DNA from: Siphonodentalium dalli
Lineage: Eukaryota > Mollusca > Scaphopoda > Gadilida > Siphonodentaliidae
Reading direction: 5' to 3'
DNA length: 64,000 bases
NCBI GenBank assembly: GCA_032622095.1
Contig: CP136068.1
Coordinates: forward strand, 128,655,989-128,719,988
Every line of letters begins with the position of its first letter. The stretch's first letter is position 1. Made by a program: the position numbers and the translations under genes. Shown one piece after another: positions 52,421 through 64,000 of this stretch. The notes beneath the pieces were generated by a model, which ran no database searches, was not told where the DNA came from, and saw only the letters and a program-made list of their open reading frames with translations.

Positions 52421-53615
52421 TAGTGATGTTCCGATAATGATAAAGCCCATCAGACCGATTTCCAATAACTGGAGGCACAATCGGCCGATTTACGATTCCG
52501 ATGTTTATATATTTTGTGCGTTTGTTCCCATATAAATGGACCTATAATACACCCATTTCACTCCATATCCCGGTATAGTTTCAAAGCCAAATACATAAAA
52601 ATATATATATTATAGTATTTCTGCCGACGTCAGTTGTGCGCTGCCTTTGATGTATGCCGGTAGTTGTTTTGACAAAGAGATCAAAGGTGCCGAATCATAG
52701 TAACGTTATCACCGTAAGGGGTACACTTGTACGCAGTATAAAGGTCTTGATTGAATATTTGTTAGTTGCGACAATGTATGGAATGTGTTGATTATTAACT
52801 AAATTTAGAATGATGGATAATAATTGGTGTCATATTTTTCTGAGATTTCCCAAATTCCCATTGGTCACATGTGCACCTTTTGTCTTTTAATAACTGGGAA
52901 GCTTTTATAGTTCCGCCTACTCAAATTTAATTTTGCTAGACCGCCTCCGAGTTCAACTTGGAGCTAAGCATATTTCATAGCGTACGCTGTAACTTGTAAT
53001 GAGAGCAACATAACAATGGCGACTCACAGAATGACAAAAAACGTGCAATTTGGGACTACATGTACATGTACTTCACCATATTGTCCCTTACAGATGAAAA
53101 AGCTAATTATGCCCCTCCTCACTTTGGTCATTATTGAAGACAGTTCTGATCGCGACTGTACTAAATCATTCAGTGCGTGCTTCAATTATTGACATACATG
53201 TAGCATGTGACGTCGTCGTCACGGCATGGCACGTGCTCAACTGGAAACTTCATGTGCATTGTAATAAGGTCAGTTGTTGCTCATTCAAATCTATTTCGTA
53301 TCCACGCAATTGAACCAATAACTTCATATTACACGGGATATATCGGACAGGTGTATTGCCATGCTTATATATAATCATACCATACTGTTTGGACGATGCC
53401 ATTAGCTTCTTTTTAGGTTGTTACAACTGCGTTTTACATTCAATACTACTGTTGTATTGTGTACATTTATTAAAGCATGCATACATGTATAGCGCTTAGA
53501 TACTAGAATGTTTTCGTTTGTTTTGACAATCGGTAAAAGCCAATGTTCAGCTGCGAGGTACGATTAATATCCGATGGGCTATTATCGGCCGATTCCGATT
53601 ATCGGAACATCACTA
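52421..53615. mobile_element. Non-autonomous hAT element, uninterrupted copy
   Basis: Duplication ACACACTT (52413-52420, 53616-53623); ends TAGTGATGTTCCGATAAT / ATTATCGGAACATCACTA. 1195 bp. It serves as the empty reference for the nested copy at 28382-34432. Confidence 0.93.
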
Positions 53616-54576
53616 ACACACTTGAAAAGATCGAACGAAAAGCAGCCTGATTCATAAAAAAAATTAATGCATGTCAGGGGTCCTCATAAAAGGCGAACAT
53701 AACCGAACACAAATTCGAATAATGGGAAATATAACAAATAAAGTTCATAGGCATATGTATTCATGTTCAAACTATTACTATATGAAGATTGGGTTAATAA
53801 AAAGTGTTTTATTAGATCTTTTATAACGCGTTTTGTGTTCGGCATAGAAAAGCCAAACACAAGCTTCTGTTCGGCATTCAGTAACCAGTAATTAATTAAC
53901 ACACAGACCATGTAGCGGGTAACTCTAATCGGATTGATGAAAACTCAGATTATGTCTCCCCAAAACCATTAGTGATACTACAGTATAACATTGAGCAACA
54001 AGACATTTTAACACAGTTAACTATATTTACACAATGAAATGACAAATTGAGAAACTGGCAAGAAAATGTCTTATTCTCAATCCATGAGCACTGAGTAAAC
54101 ATTCTAAAGACAGAAGCAGATAAGCATATATAACTAAGCAAACAAACTGAGCTGTACAGGCATGACAATTGATTGTAAATATTCTTTTCAAAAAGACAAA
54201 TTTTAACTAAATAGCAATTTTCAAAACAAAACAAAAATATACGTGTACATGTATACATACATATGGGTCCATGACTACCCACCCGTTTCACTCCGAGACA
54301 ACCCGCCCAGGGACAACCCGCCCGCCTAAAATTAATTAGGAGGTGTGAGGGGATTATATGAGGTGTTTGTTTAAAGAAACTGGGTTGTTCTTTGTTGTTT
54401 TTTATTTGATGTAATAATAAATAATATATACATGTAATATAATATAACTTATATACACAACAATGTACCGATATCAACGAAGTTAAAAACAAAAATTAAA
54501 AACGAAGTTTAATGAACGGAACGAAGTATAATATGAATATGAACGAAGTTTAATGAACGAAGTTTAAAAACAAAAT

Positions 54577-54710
54577 AGCCCTATCCCACTTCTGAGCTGT
54601 GTATCTAAAACTTATGAGAAGTGCATTTACAAATATCTTTGGACATACCTAGACGAAAATAAGTTACTTTCTGTTTACCAATCTGGATTTAAAAAAAAGG
54701 GAAAATATTG
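54577..54710 (+). pseudogene. LINE reverse transcriptase fragment
   Basis: One plus frame reads PIPLLSCVSKTYEKCIYKYL, then DENKLLSVYQSGF, matching the RT fingers region of animal non-LTR elements (PISLLSxVSKxFEK...QSGF). About 45 codons only, truncated both sides. Confidence 0.8.
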
Positions 54711-55199
54711 TTTACACCAAGGCGAAGACCAGTGGGAATTGTTTTATTTTGCCGTCTTTCTGCACAAAGGATAGGATAGGATATTTTATTTCCAATACAC
54801 ATACATATTACATAATAATGATGAAAATTATGGATAATTCTGTCGTATATTGTGGGGGATGGCATAATTTGGCAAGACTGTCTTCCTGCCATCCATCTGC
54901 ACAAATGCGTTGATTGACATCAGCTTGCCTCGCAGAGTGGCTGTTTTGAACGGTGCTCTCACAATCTGAAATAATAAATATGATATATGATATATGACAA
55001 AGATATATAGATATGCTAGTAATATGTTAGATTAGGTTAGATATATAATAAATTTGAGTATCGAGTATCGAGATATTTCCAAGAATTGTGAAAGATTGTA
55101 CAAATGTAGCTGACTCACCTTGAATGTACCGTCGATAAACCATCGGCATCTGTGATGAAATTTGTATATAGTTTCTAAGACTTTCACTTGTATATTACA

Positions 55200-55302
55200 G
55201 GTGTACTCAGAAGTTCTGTTTGGTAATTAATTAAAGACTTTCATCAACAAGAATCGTTATCTACCTCACTACAGTTTACCAAACAGAACTTCTAAGTACA
55301 CG
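55200..55302. repeat. Hairpin, inverted ends GTGTACT.AGAAGTTCTG
   Basis: GTGTACTCAGAAGTTCTGTT at 55201 pairs with AACAGAACTTCTAAGTACAC ending 55302. It sits just before the gypsy fragment. Confidence 0.75.
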
Positions 55303-55369
55303 GTACTGCGAGTGCGAGCGTCACTTTCCCCGCGAAGTTCGGTTTTTCAACTGAGCCGATCTGCAGACC

Positions 55370-55930
55370 ATGTTTGACCAGGCGCGGACGATGGAATCGG
55401 CCCAGAAAAGTAACGAACTATATGCTCAACCATATCCGCCAATGGCTGCAGCGACAGCTCAAATCAATGAGGAAGACGATAATTCTACTGCTGCTGCACT
55501 ACGTTCTGATACCGGTAATCGCAAATGCTTCTTCTGCGGCAATAGCATGCATCCGCGACGAGTGTGTCCGGCCAGGGACGCAATTTGCCACAATTGTAAA
55601 ATTAAAGGACATTTTTCGAAGGTTTGCAAGAACAAATCAACCGGAACAACGGCATCGTGTCAACCGTTTCTAGCTTCCGTGACTGCAGCTTCTCCAAAGT
55701 GCTTGTCGAAAGCAGTTATAAACATAACTATCGATGGGAAAATGTACAATGCCTTAGTGGATACTGGCAGTTCCGAAAGTTTTGTCGACCTGAAAGTAGC
55801 AGAAGAACTCGGTGTTCGAATAATCCCGACATGTGGCCAAGTGTCCATGGCATCTGGTGCTATCTGCAGCCCGGTAATGGGTAAATGTAGAGTCGACGTG
55901 AACTTGGACAAGAAGAAGTATAGAAATGTA
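55370..55930 (+). pseudogene. Ty3/gypsy-type gag C-terminus and aspartic protease, truncated
   Basis: The ATG-initiated frame has a Gag tail (FDQARTMESAQKSN), two CCHC knuckles (CFFCGNSMHPRRVC and CHNCKIKGHFSKVC), then a retropepsin start: VDTGSSESFVDLKVAEELG with the catalytic D-T-G. Coding similarity stops near 55930, where a truncated copy of the family G MITE begins. RT, RNase H and integrase are absent. An in-frame TGA lies six codons upstream of the ATG, so the 5' gag part is missing or was spliced. The frame runs on through the MITE to 56134. Confidence 0.85.
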
Positions 55931-56053
55931 CAGCTCGGTCGCGGTGTACTTGCCGTTCGGCCGCGGTGCTCAACTGCAGTTACAAACTCTGACACCGCGG
56001 CCGAACGGCAAATACACCGCGGTGCCAATGGACACTTGTTTTGTCCAGTGGGG
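55930..56053. repeat. Truncated MITE family G, copy 2
   Basis: This matches the right third of 51830-52217 (GTGTACTTGCCGTTCGGCC ... CTTGTTTTGTCCAGTGGGG, then TA). It joins directly to the gypsy protease coding sequence. Confidence 0.8.
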
Positions 56054-56317
56054 TATATACATGTATGTATATATAGAAGCTCAACTCATAAAGGTCTTGT
56101 ATGTGTTATCATACACAAACAAATGATATTTTAATTCACTATCTCCACAGTTTAATCAACTCTTCTGTCATTATGATAGTTTTATCAGAATTTATTTTAC
56201 TACTACATGTATACTAGTAATGTTTTATATGTATACCCAATATATTGGGGTGCTCCTCACCTAAAAGAGGGATTTACACAAAAAGCAAGCAAGTATGAAA
56301 CACTTGTGTTTTATGTA

Positions 56318-56700
56318 TAAAGACATAGTATGGACTTGTTCGGGGTACGTGAAACTGATAAGTTAGTATGCAGGCGCCATGCCAACTGGGGGAATGTAAC
56401 ATTCTACTAATATAGCCGAAAATCTGAAGCAAATCGACGGTACCTCTCCACAGAAAACATCGTCCGAACTACGCTCAAATGTAAATATTTACTTCTCGAT
56501 TCGGGATGCAACTATCGTTGATAAACTTACGAAAATGTTTTCGCCATCGAGTCACTGCATTTCATTAATATATAAGAATGATGATGTGTGTTGTCAATTT
56601 GGATATACTATTTGTAAAATATAACTACTATATGAGGAAGATTATTCACCATTTCTATTTAATCACCCAACTGGAGTGTTTCACATCACTTTAACAATTC
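56318..56700 (+). repeat. Interspersed repeat family A, copy 4
   Basis: Same family as 16049-16440: CGTGAAACTGATAAGTTAGT ... GGAGTGTTTCACATCACTTT. Confidence 0.75.
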
Positions 56701-57303
56701 CCATCACCAATTTATTTTCACAAATCAGGAACATGGGATTTTCATATTGGTTATTAGAAAATATTAGTCCCATGATAAACTGTCTAAGATCGAAGTAAAA
56801 AATATAAACTAAATAGAAAAGCATTTAGACACCCTCGATCTTCAAATCTTATATTCATTGTTCGATTATGCAGAATTGCAGATGTCATGATATGGGATAA
56901 TAAACAAATATTTTAGTGAGAATGTACACGAATACGGCTAACAAACATGTTTTTCTCACTAATGTGCAACTCCCGAAACAAGAACATTTTACATTCTGTT
57001 ACAAGAAAACAGTCTTGCTGTGAAAATATAAAGTTCTTGTAGTACCCTAAAAGTTGCAGACAAACTGTTTTCTATTGCATCCTAAGATTTTCATCCTATG
57101 GTCTAATTATTTTCAATAAACCTACATGTATTTACAAAAAAAATCGTGTTTTACAAATGATTCAATAAAACGCATAATATTGACCCAAACTTCATATAGT
57201 AATACATGTAGTTTGAACATGAATACATATGCCTATGAACTTTACTTGTTATATTTCCCATTATTTGAACTTGTGTTCAGTTATGTTCGGCTTTTATGAG
57301 GAC

Positions 57304-59974
57304 CGCATGGCAGATGATGTCTAGTAGACTAGAGAGGAAGGATATGACAAACATGCTGCATTACCTACCGGTAGCACTTCCACCAGACTGCTGTTTTATT
57401 TCAGAGAAAATTGACGGTCTCAAATTAGTCAAATTAATCATACCCGTAGATAGATATAGATAGATACATGTAGAATAGATTTATTTGGTGCGATGTAAAA
57501 ACATAATGTTACAAAATGTCCTACAATTTGAATGGATCATAAGATGTTACAGTTTAGATTGTATACAGCAGTTATTTAAACAGAGAAGAAAATATCTAAA
57601 GAGCGTCAAACATTAATATGAATGGTTTAGTTTCAGTTTCAATTATTTCTAATTTGTTTAGTAAAATATATAAATTTTTAGATAAGTGGTCATTGAGATG
57701 TATGGTAATAAGACTCACCCATCACACTGGGGATAATATTGAAAAGTGACAAAGTCTGACCCATAAATGGGCAGACTTATTTCCACAATGGTTCTCAGGT
57801 TAATAGATGTCAAAAAATTATCAGGGTATTACAAAGAATTTCTAAATCAACTTCAAGAGATATATTTCTTTATTCTGTGTGATTGGTAATATATTAAAAT
57901 TATGTGTTGAAATTTCTTATGTAAAGACTTAAGAATGTTGTTATCATATTTCCAGAGTTACTGGTACCGAACTTGGTTTGATATTGAATCATTTTGAATT
58001 ATTTAAGAATGACATATTGACCATTCCATGAAATGTTGAACTTTTTGTGAAAATTTCAAAATCAGAGGTGCTCATTCTAGGATACATTTTCTGAAAACAT
58101 AGATTTTGGGCTTTTCAGAAGTTGTTTATTTATTCTGTAGGACATTGGTATTCAGATAATATTTTGGGTTGAAATCCCATAGCAAAGAACACGTTTTTTG
58201 CAAGATATAAATGTTTTGATGCCCAATTTGAGATAATTCCTATAAAATAAAAATAAATTATGATCACTGTCGTACAACTTGATCTATAGGAAACTTTGAT
58301 AATATCTGAGTTGCATCAAAGCCTTTATTTATTTATAGGAATAACTTTAATTTAAACAAAATTAACTGTTTTTATAGTTATTAGAATAGAAAAGTATGGG
58401 AATTGCCATTTATTCACACCACATTTACTAAAAATAAGTCTTATTGAAGAATTTTACACAACAGTTGATTTGGACAGGTTTTTTTCCTGTTTTAATCAAC
58501 ATGATTAATACAATTTCCAATTTTGGTAAATGTCAATCTTTCTTGAGTGCTTTTGTTTCTATGGAAGCTCTAGTGTTACTAGTACCACGTTCGCCTATTA
58601 CAGCATCAAGATACGTTCATCTCATCACTCTATATACATGTACAGTACATGTAAATCCCATCATGTGAAAGTTTCCATGAAAATATATTTTATTTACGCT
58701 GCATCTTAGATCAAATGATACTAGTATTATTGCATTTGATTTGTGATTCAAATCATCTTGTGAATATTTCAGAGTGTCATCTTTAGAATTCAGGTGAAAA
58801 TATACCATTAACTGCAGTAACTGTATGATTTTAAACATGTCAGACTAATGAAGACCAGACACTGAACACTCATATTACAAGTGTTTTGTTTATGGATGGG
58901 GATAGCTGTGCATTGGGGTAAAATTTGTATTAAGAACATTCCCATTCTAAGAAAGCTTATTTGGGAAGTTTCTGAAATACTGTCATGCACAGTTTAGTGT
59001 AGCATCTTTAACTCTCCATTTTAATTTCTGTCCCATTACATCTGAGTATATGTTCATTCTATTCTCAAGTGTAAATCAATTATTATCTAAGCCATGTTTA
59101 TGCTGAACAAAAAACCAATGTACCATACAATTTATAGCAATTTTACAGGAATTAGAAATATATTATTTTCGTTTATAGTTCATAAAACGATATGAATTTG
59201 GCCTTGAAGTACACATACACACTTCAGATACTATGTGTTAAATTTTAACTTGAAAATTTCATTTAAGTATGAATAAGTATGAAAATTTGGATATGAATGA
59301 ATATTTTATGTTCATCCAATAAAATTTACTCAAAACAATTGTATTATACTGGTCAAATTGACTGAAACTTGAAATTTCCATCTCAAAACTAGATCCAAAT
59401 TCCACTCGTCACTCCGTGCCAATTTTCATGTCACTCTGTTAAAGGTCATAAGTCATAAATCAATTAGATAAAAATAGCAAATTCTGGTAAACTCAGGTAT
59501 TATTCTAAGTTAGTTGAAGGTTTCAGACTTCAAAATAATCTCACTTTCAAGTTCAAATTTTATCATGTGTTATGTTAGTGGTACAGTGTGTATGTACATT
59601 CTGGCAGTGGACACAGTCACACAGATAACAACACAATTGTTGAATACAGCATGAATGGCGATAAACTTGTGAAAAAGACAATGAAAGGGTATAATATGAA
59701 TAAATAGGCTAGCTGACTTCAATTATGATTAAATTGAATTGGTACTGCTGCAGACAATGGCTGTAGAGTCACACTGGTACAATAGGGCTAATTAACTGAA
59801 CAAAGCAGGTGTGATGTACACTGGTAGACCTAATTAGCTGGTTTGTCATTTACTGCACTCATGGAGTTAAGCCTCATTTAATCCTCATCAGGATTAACAA
59901 TGGATGATCATCAAATAAATCTTAGTGTTATCTTCATTGTGTTGGGTATTGAATCTAACAGAACATGCAAATAA
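57304..59974. other. AT-rich DNA, no gene or complete element recognised
   Basis: There is one weak direct duplication (about 57860 and 58130, TTTATTCTGT...GGTTGAAAT). Open frames are short and of low complexity. Confidence 0.5.
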
Positions 59975-60740
59975 TTATACCCCCCGCAACGAAGTTAGGG
60001 GGGGTATACTGGAGTCAGCTTGTCCGTCCGTCCGTCGTCCGTCGTCCGTCCGTGGACACAAATTTGTCCGGAGTTTTTCTCAGTCGTTTTTTGATCAATT
60101 TCCGTGAAACTTGGCACAGACATCAACCACCATGGGAACCTGTGCACCTGCGATTATGACATCTGTTGGACTTTTTTTAGTGGAGTTATCCCCCCTTTTC
60201 ACAACATGTATACTTTTGTCCGAGCTTTTATTCCTACATTTTTCAGTCAATTTTTTTAAAACGTGGCACAGATATTTAGTACCATGGGAACTTGTGCACT
60301 TGCGATTATGACGTCTGTCCGACATATTTTGGTGGAGTTATCCCCCTTTTTTTATTTAGAAACTTTTTTTGCTACATTCATAATTTTGTCCGAGCTTTTA
60401 TTCCTACATTTTTCGGTCAATGTTTTTTAATCTTGGCACTGATATTTAGTACCATGGGAACCTGTGCACCTGCGATTATGACGTCTGTCCGACATTTTTT
60501 GGTGGAGTTATTCCCCTTTTACAACTTAGAATTTTTTTCGCAACATACATAATTTTGTCCAAGCTTTTATTCCTACATTTTTCGGTCAATAGGTTTAAGA
60601 TTAGGGTTATGGTTGTACACCTGCAATGGGAACTGTTATTTTATTATTTTAACTAAATGTTTACTGACATGTGAAACATCTTAGTATTTTAAAAACAGGG
60701 GGGTATCTGTAATCCCATTGGGACAGTCACACCTCTAGTT
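59975..60740 (-). repeat. Repeat family B, copy 3
   Basis: Inverted relative to 799-1420: starts TTATACCCCCCGCAACGAAG, then GTCCGTCCGTCGTCC tracts and about four internal units, ends GGACAGTCACACCTCTAGTT. The most complete uninterrupted copy in the window. Confidence 0.88.
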
Positions 60741-61059
60741 TATAATTGTTTCTGGTGATATTTTCATAAATATTATGCGTTAGTTTAAATGCATGTAAGA
60801 AAATTTAAAATATATTAAAATATATTTACATAAATAAATACACATAAAACATAATGTATTCACAATAAGTTGGTGCATAACTTCATGATGAAAACTTTCC
60901 AATACATGTAAATGTAAAAAAGTTTATGTTTATTGCTTGCTTCTTTCTATTGTTTCAGTCGTTTCTTGTTTCCATGTTATGCAGTGATGTCTTTATTCAA
61001 TCAAATTTGAAATGTTAATTTGAATTATTTCATTATTTATTCCTATGCGATCAAAATAG

Positions 61060-61241
61060 TTGGAAACTATACATTGTAATCAGATGTAATCAAAAAGTAA
61101 TCGATTACATTTACTAAAGTAATTGTAATCGATTACATTTGAAAAAATGTAATCAGTAATCGTAATTGTAATCATGTAAATCAAAAGTAATTGTAATCGT
61201 AATTGATTACATTGGCATGTAATCGCCCCAACCCTGCTTTC
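61060..61241. repeat. hAT terminus rich in TAATCGATTACA
   Basis: An array of GTAATCGATTACA-like words ends GATTACATTGGCATGTAATCGCCCCAACCCTG; the CAGGGTTGGGGCGATTAC end is a typical hAT tip. The other end and target duplication were not found. Confidence 0.6.
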
Positions 61242-61249
61242 AACTTACC

Positions 61250-61475
61250 TTGTATAAATACTCTGCATTGAATAAAATCCAAATAAGTGCACATCCACCT
61301 ATGAGCGCGGTTGGAAGATATCATAAGTCTGACAATAAAAGATTATGATGAACGTTATTGTCCAAGTTGTGAACAAAAGTTGAAAATGAAGAACATTTTA
61401 TTCAAGAATGTACGCTATGCAATAGCTTGAGGGAAAATTATGAATCTGTATTTGACAGCACAGAGGAAATATCAA
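61250..61475 (+). pseudogene. LINE ORF2 C-terminal fragment, frameshifted
   Basis: Plus-strand text SAVGRYHKSDNKR and, after breaks, DERYCPSCEQK / VENEEHFIQECTLCNSLREN matches the GRYxK...C..C...EDExHFL.xC motif at the end of many animal LINE reverse transcriptases. It contains stops and a frameshift. Confidence 0.78.
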
Positions 61476-61596
61476 CTGAATTAGGGATCTGCGAATCAGG
61501 GATTTTGCATCGAATCGAATCTCGACTCCTTCTGATATCGACATCGAATCGAATTGAATCAGCTAGTGATTGACATTGATTACCAGTGTTTATTTC

Positions 61597-63291
61597 GGGA
61601 GCATCTCACTTTGCCGACGGCTATTGTTTCCGGGGGGTACCTGCACGAGGTGTCAATAATCCCTTACTTCAATCATTTGCCGCTTATAGTCTATTCCTCT
61701 TTTCTTTTGGGGTTTTAATGGTTTGTCCCCTCTTTTTGTAGGTTTTTAATGATTTGTCAATTTGGGAACGAGGGTTTTGGAACCTTTGGTGCTGATTCAA
61801 TGTCATGTTTTATTTATTTATTTATGCAAAATAATTAATAAAATACATACAAGGAGATAACAAACATATAACAAATACACGACAATACTTTAACAAAAAG
61901 CTCAATGGCGAACTAATTTAGCGATTGAATCTAAGTACATGTATTCTACATTGTCAATCTCGTTTTCACTGAATATTCTCTTGAAATGTCTAAGAGACGC
62001 ATTGACCGCCCGATATTTTCTTCTCTGTGGTTGAACCCTGCCGCCACCAGTAAGTTGAAGTATCGTCGATTCTGTATATGCTTGCTCTTTCTTAATGTGG
62101 TCGATCATGTCAAATATGTTTGGTTTTGATGCTGCTATATAACCTTGAAGATTTCTGTGCCACCCTTCGACGTGGTTTGTGGTCCAGAGGCCGGTTGTAT
62201 TGTAGTGATTCCACATGGTACGGCCTTCGTCACCTTCTATCCACTGCACAGTCACATAATCTGAAAACTTTGTCACGCAGTCGTTGATTGGGCGGTCTGT
62301 TGTTTCCATGTATTGTTCCCATTCTTCCAGTACATTGAGCAAAGCATCACTCAACTGGTCGATGGGGACGAATTGTAAGGCCATGGCACGTCGAATTAAG
62401 TTCCAGATCTCTGAATCAGTTGTTGAGTATCATTCTGGTATTTGTATCTCGCATTTGGCAACTTTGGCTTCGTCTTGGCGCGGGAGCGGTATAATGCAGA
62501 TCTCATGCTGTAAAAGGTCGGAACTCGGCTGATGATTTCCTCTTGGTACATACATGTAGAAGGCACAGGCCTAGAGCCACTGCGGACAGACTGTTTGAGA
62601 TCTGCGATGAAGGCATCAACCATAACCTGTTAAAAAGAAATGGAATTAGATTTTATGTCTATTTTTGTATATAGATATATCAGTTACATATTATTATAAA
62701 TTAGAACGCTCCATTGCCTGGCGTTTTGTTTAGAGAAGAATGGACGCTCTTTATAAGAATTTGAAATAAGAAAATGCATGTGTCGTACCTGGTCAGAATC
62801 GGCTAGATAGTTGTGTTGACTCATTGAAGAACTAACTATATCGTTCTTTGTGTTGATGGTGGCACCACAGCCATTCTTACAACACACCCAGTGGACATTC
62901 TCGGATCGACGTGATTTGATGCGGAATTTGAAGTCGTTGAAAACCAGGTGTTTGCCTCCTCGATCGTTGGAGATGAAGATTACATTTACTTGAGAACTTG
63001 CCATGATGAAGATAGAACATTGAATATGATCAACTTTGGAGAGACATGGGGTTTTTATAGCTCAATACGATCGCTCAATACGAATAACAGTTTACTACTA
63101 TTTCACTGAGTGAACATGAAAATCGCTCATCTGATGACGACTCATTTGAAACTCGTTCAGGCGGCATGCTAAAACAACATTGCAAACGGGAGCCGGGCAA
63201 ACTGTTATTTAATTAATACAGACTATAGGCGCGACGCTCACACCTTGCCAGCGATATTGTTGCAGGCTCGTCAGCAAAGTGAGAATAAGCC
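61597..63291 (-). mobile_element. MULE (Mutator-like) element with 9-bp target duplication
   Basis: GTTTATTTC is duplicated at 61588-61596 and 63292-63300, the 9-bp hallmark of Mutator-like elements. The ends GGGAGCATCTCACTTTGCCG (left) and, inverted, GGCTTATTCTCACTTTGCTG (right) pair over about 23 bp. It carries one minus-strand gene (FLYWCH plus MULE C-terminal region) lacking the catalytic core. Confidence 0.93.
61902..63004 (-). pseudogene. FLYWCH-MULE transposase gene, catalytic core deleted
   Basis: Exon A (63004-62789, 72 codons, donor CAG|GTACGA) encodes a FLYWCH zinc finger: LVFNDFKFRI, WVCCKNGCGATI, then SQHNY, where the usual second His of HxH is Tyr. Exon B begins at 62626 (acceptor TTTTAACAG, phase 0 on both sides) and gives the MULE linker FIADLKQSV...STCMYQEEI...RSALYRSRAK, ending at a stop at 62396. 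The last segment (minus frame open from about 62405 to 61902) resumes at the far side of the transposase domain: WNLIRRAMALQFVP, then TTNHVEGWHRNLQ, a typical MULE tail. The DDE core, normally about 150-200 residues, is missing at the frame junction around 62390-62410. The product could bind element ends but not cut (inference). Confidence 0.88.
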
Positions 63292-63300
63292 GTTTATTTC

Positions 63301-64000
63301 AGTGTCTCATGACAAATCTGCAAAATTCACTAGATACTATATAACAATGTTAATCTACTTAAACATCCGTTGGAACTTGTGTTTTTTTTTTGGAAAATCA
63401 TGACATACATGTAGGCAAGTCACTCTCAGTCTCATGGAGGGTTTGGGATATGTTGCATTGAATATCTATCTAGCTGTGTCATGTGACAGTAAGACAGTTC
63501 AAACAACGTACATATACATGTGTATCACAAACCCCATGGAATGGAAGTCACTTGTCTACATTATTTAATAAAGATAATAAAGATTTGACACACATGGACA
63601 TGGGTACACTGTTCAGCTATATAATTATTGTAGTCCGATACTAATGGTACTGTAGGTACCTGTTAAACTGTTCACAAATTACATGTGTTAAATGTTATTA
63701 ACAAGATTCAACGGATCGAAACTTGGTGCAACATGCTTGATTTCCCAGGAAACAGAAAGTAGGAAATTTCTAGGAATTATGCCGGCATTGTCGCAAATAA
63801 CTGGTCGCACATAATTTAATAACGTAATAGACAGACTGGTCAAGGTTTCTGACACTTTCTGTTCATTCCAATCTATGTTTTGTCATGCATAACGGCAGCT
63901 GACATTGAATTTTATTCATATAATCTGAATTGGATATCTGAAGTTCTAAACATAAGGTATAATCAGTTGGGTTTGTATCTAGCGATCACGCACCATGCAG
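63301..64000. other. No gene or element recognised
   Basis: AT-rich DNA with TACATGTA-like words; no coding frame or terminal repeats seen. Confidence 0.5.

Larger units (their letters stand above)
53678..57303. mobile_element. Segment bounded by about 120-bp inverted repeats
   Basis: GGTCCTCATAAAAGGCGAAC ... TATGTATTCATGTTCAAAC at 53678-53800 recurs inverted at 57185-57303 (ending CGGCTTTTATGAGGACC), with about 10% differences. This could be the terminal repeats of one 3.6-kb element or two oppositely inserted repeat copies. The interior contains several unrelated fragments. Confidence 0.55.

Noticed and set aside
53950-54492. 180-codon open frame on the minus strand
   Set aside because: Low-complexity Cys/Tyr/Leu/Ile-rich translation of AT-rich DNA, overlapping unrelated repeat motifs; no domain and no splice context.

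Overview
This is eukaryotic nuclear DNA, AT-rich and dominated by repeats. It very probably comes from a marine invertebrate, and I lean towards a mollusc. The reasons are one gene split into many 64-264 bp exons with GT-AG introns, many TACATGTA-type words, and the mix of transposons: Ty1/copia with short LTRs, hAT, TTAA-flanked piggyBac-like MITEs, Helitron-type elements, and a FLYWCH-containing MULE. Nothing looks bacterial, and I see no CRISPR array or convincing tRNA/rRNA. The species assignment is inference.

The only host gene I recognise runs on the minus strand from 41853 leftwards past 1678. It is a Werner-syndrome-type (WRN) RecQ helicase. Twelve exons can be read with GT-AG junctions, and all twelve reading phases join into one frame of 477 codons plus 1 base. 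They give a start methionine, a roughly 200-residue acidic N-terminal region, and helicase motifs 0, I, Ia, II (DEAH), III and IV. The rest of the helicase, and any RQC/HRDC domains, lie beyond the left edge. No exonuclease domain precedes the helicase.

The introns are packed with transposons, several within 12-52 bp of an exon. The intron at 3473-14217 holds a repeat split by a TIR composite (about 3936-13613), which is itself split by a 4.9-kb Ty1/copia element at 5511-10438. The copia has identical 95-bp LTRs and a CAATG target duplication. Between 14.3 and 28 kb lie mariner-like hairpin MITEs, a Helitron, tandem-repeat elements and TTAA MITEs. Positions 28218-34631 are a Russian doll: a TTAA MITE contains a hAT element, which contains a satellite-bearing element, a tandem-repeat Helentron-like element and a hairpin-rich element. 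Positions 36172-40091 form a large inverted repeat with diverged internal arms.

From about 41.9 to 64 kb I see no host gene. The stretch holds non-autonomous hAT, Harbinger-like and TA-flanked elements, a second uninterrupted copy of the hAT (52421-53615), a Ty3/gypsy-type gag-protease fragment (55370-55930), degenerate LINE fragments, and a MULE (61597-63291). The MULE has a 9-bp target duplication and a FLYWCH-domain gene whose catalytic core is missing. Non-genic stretches are described in the feature list.
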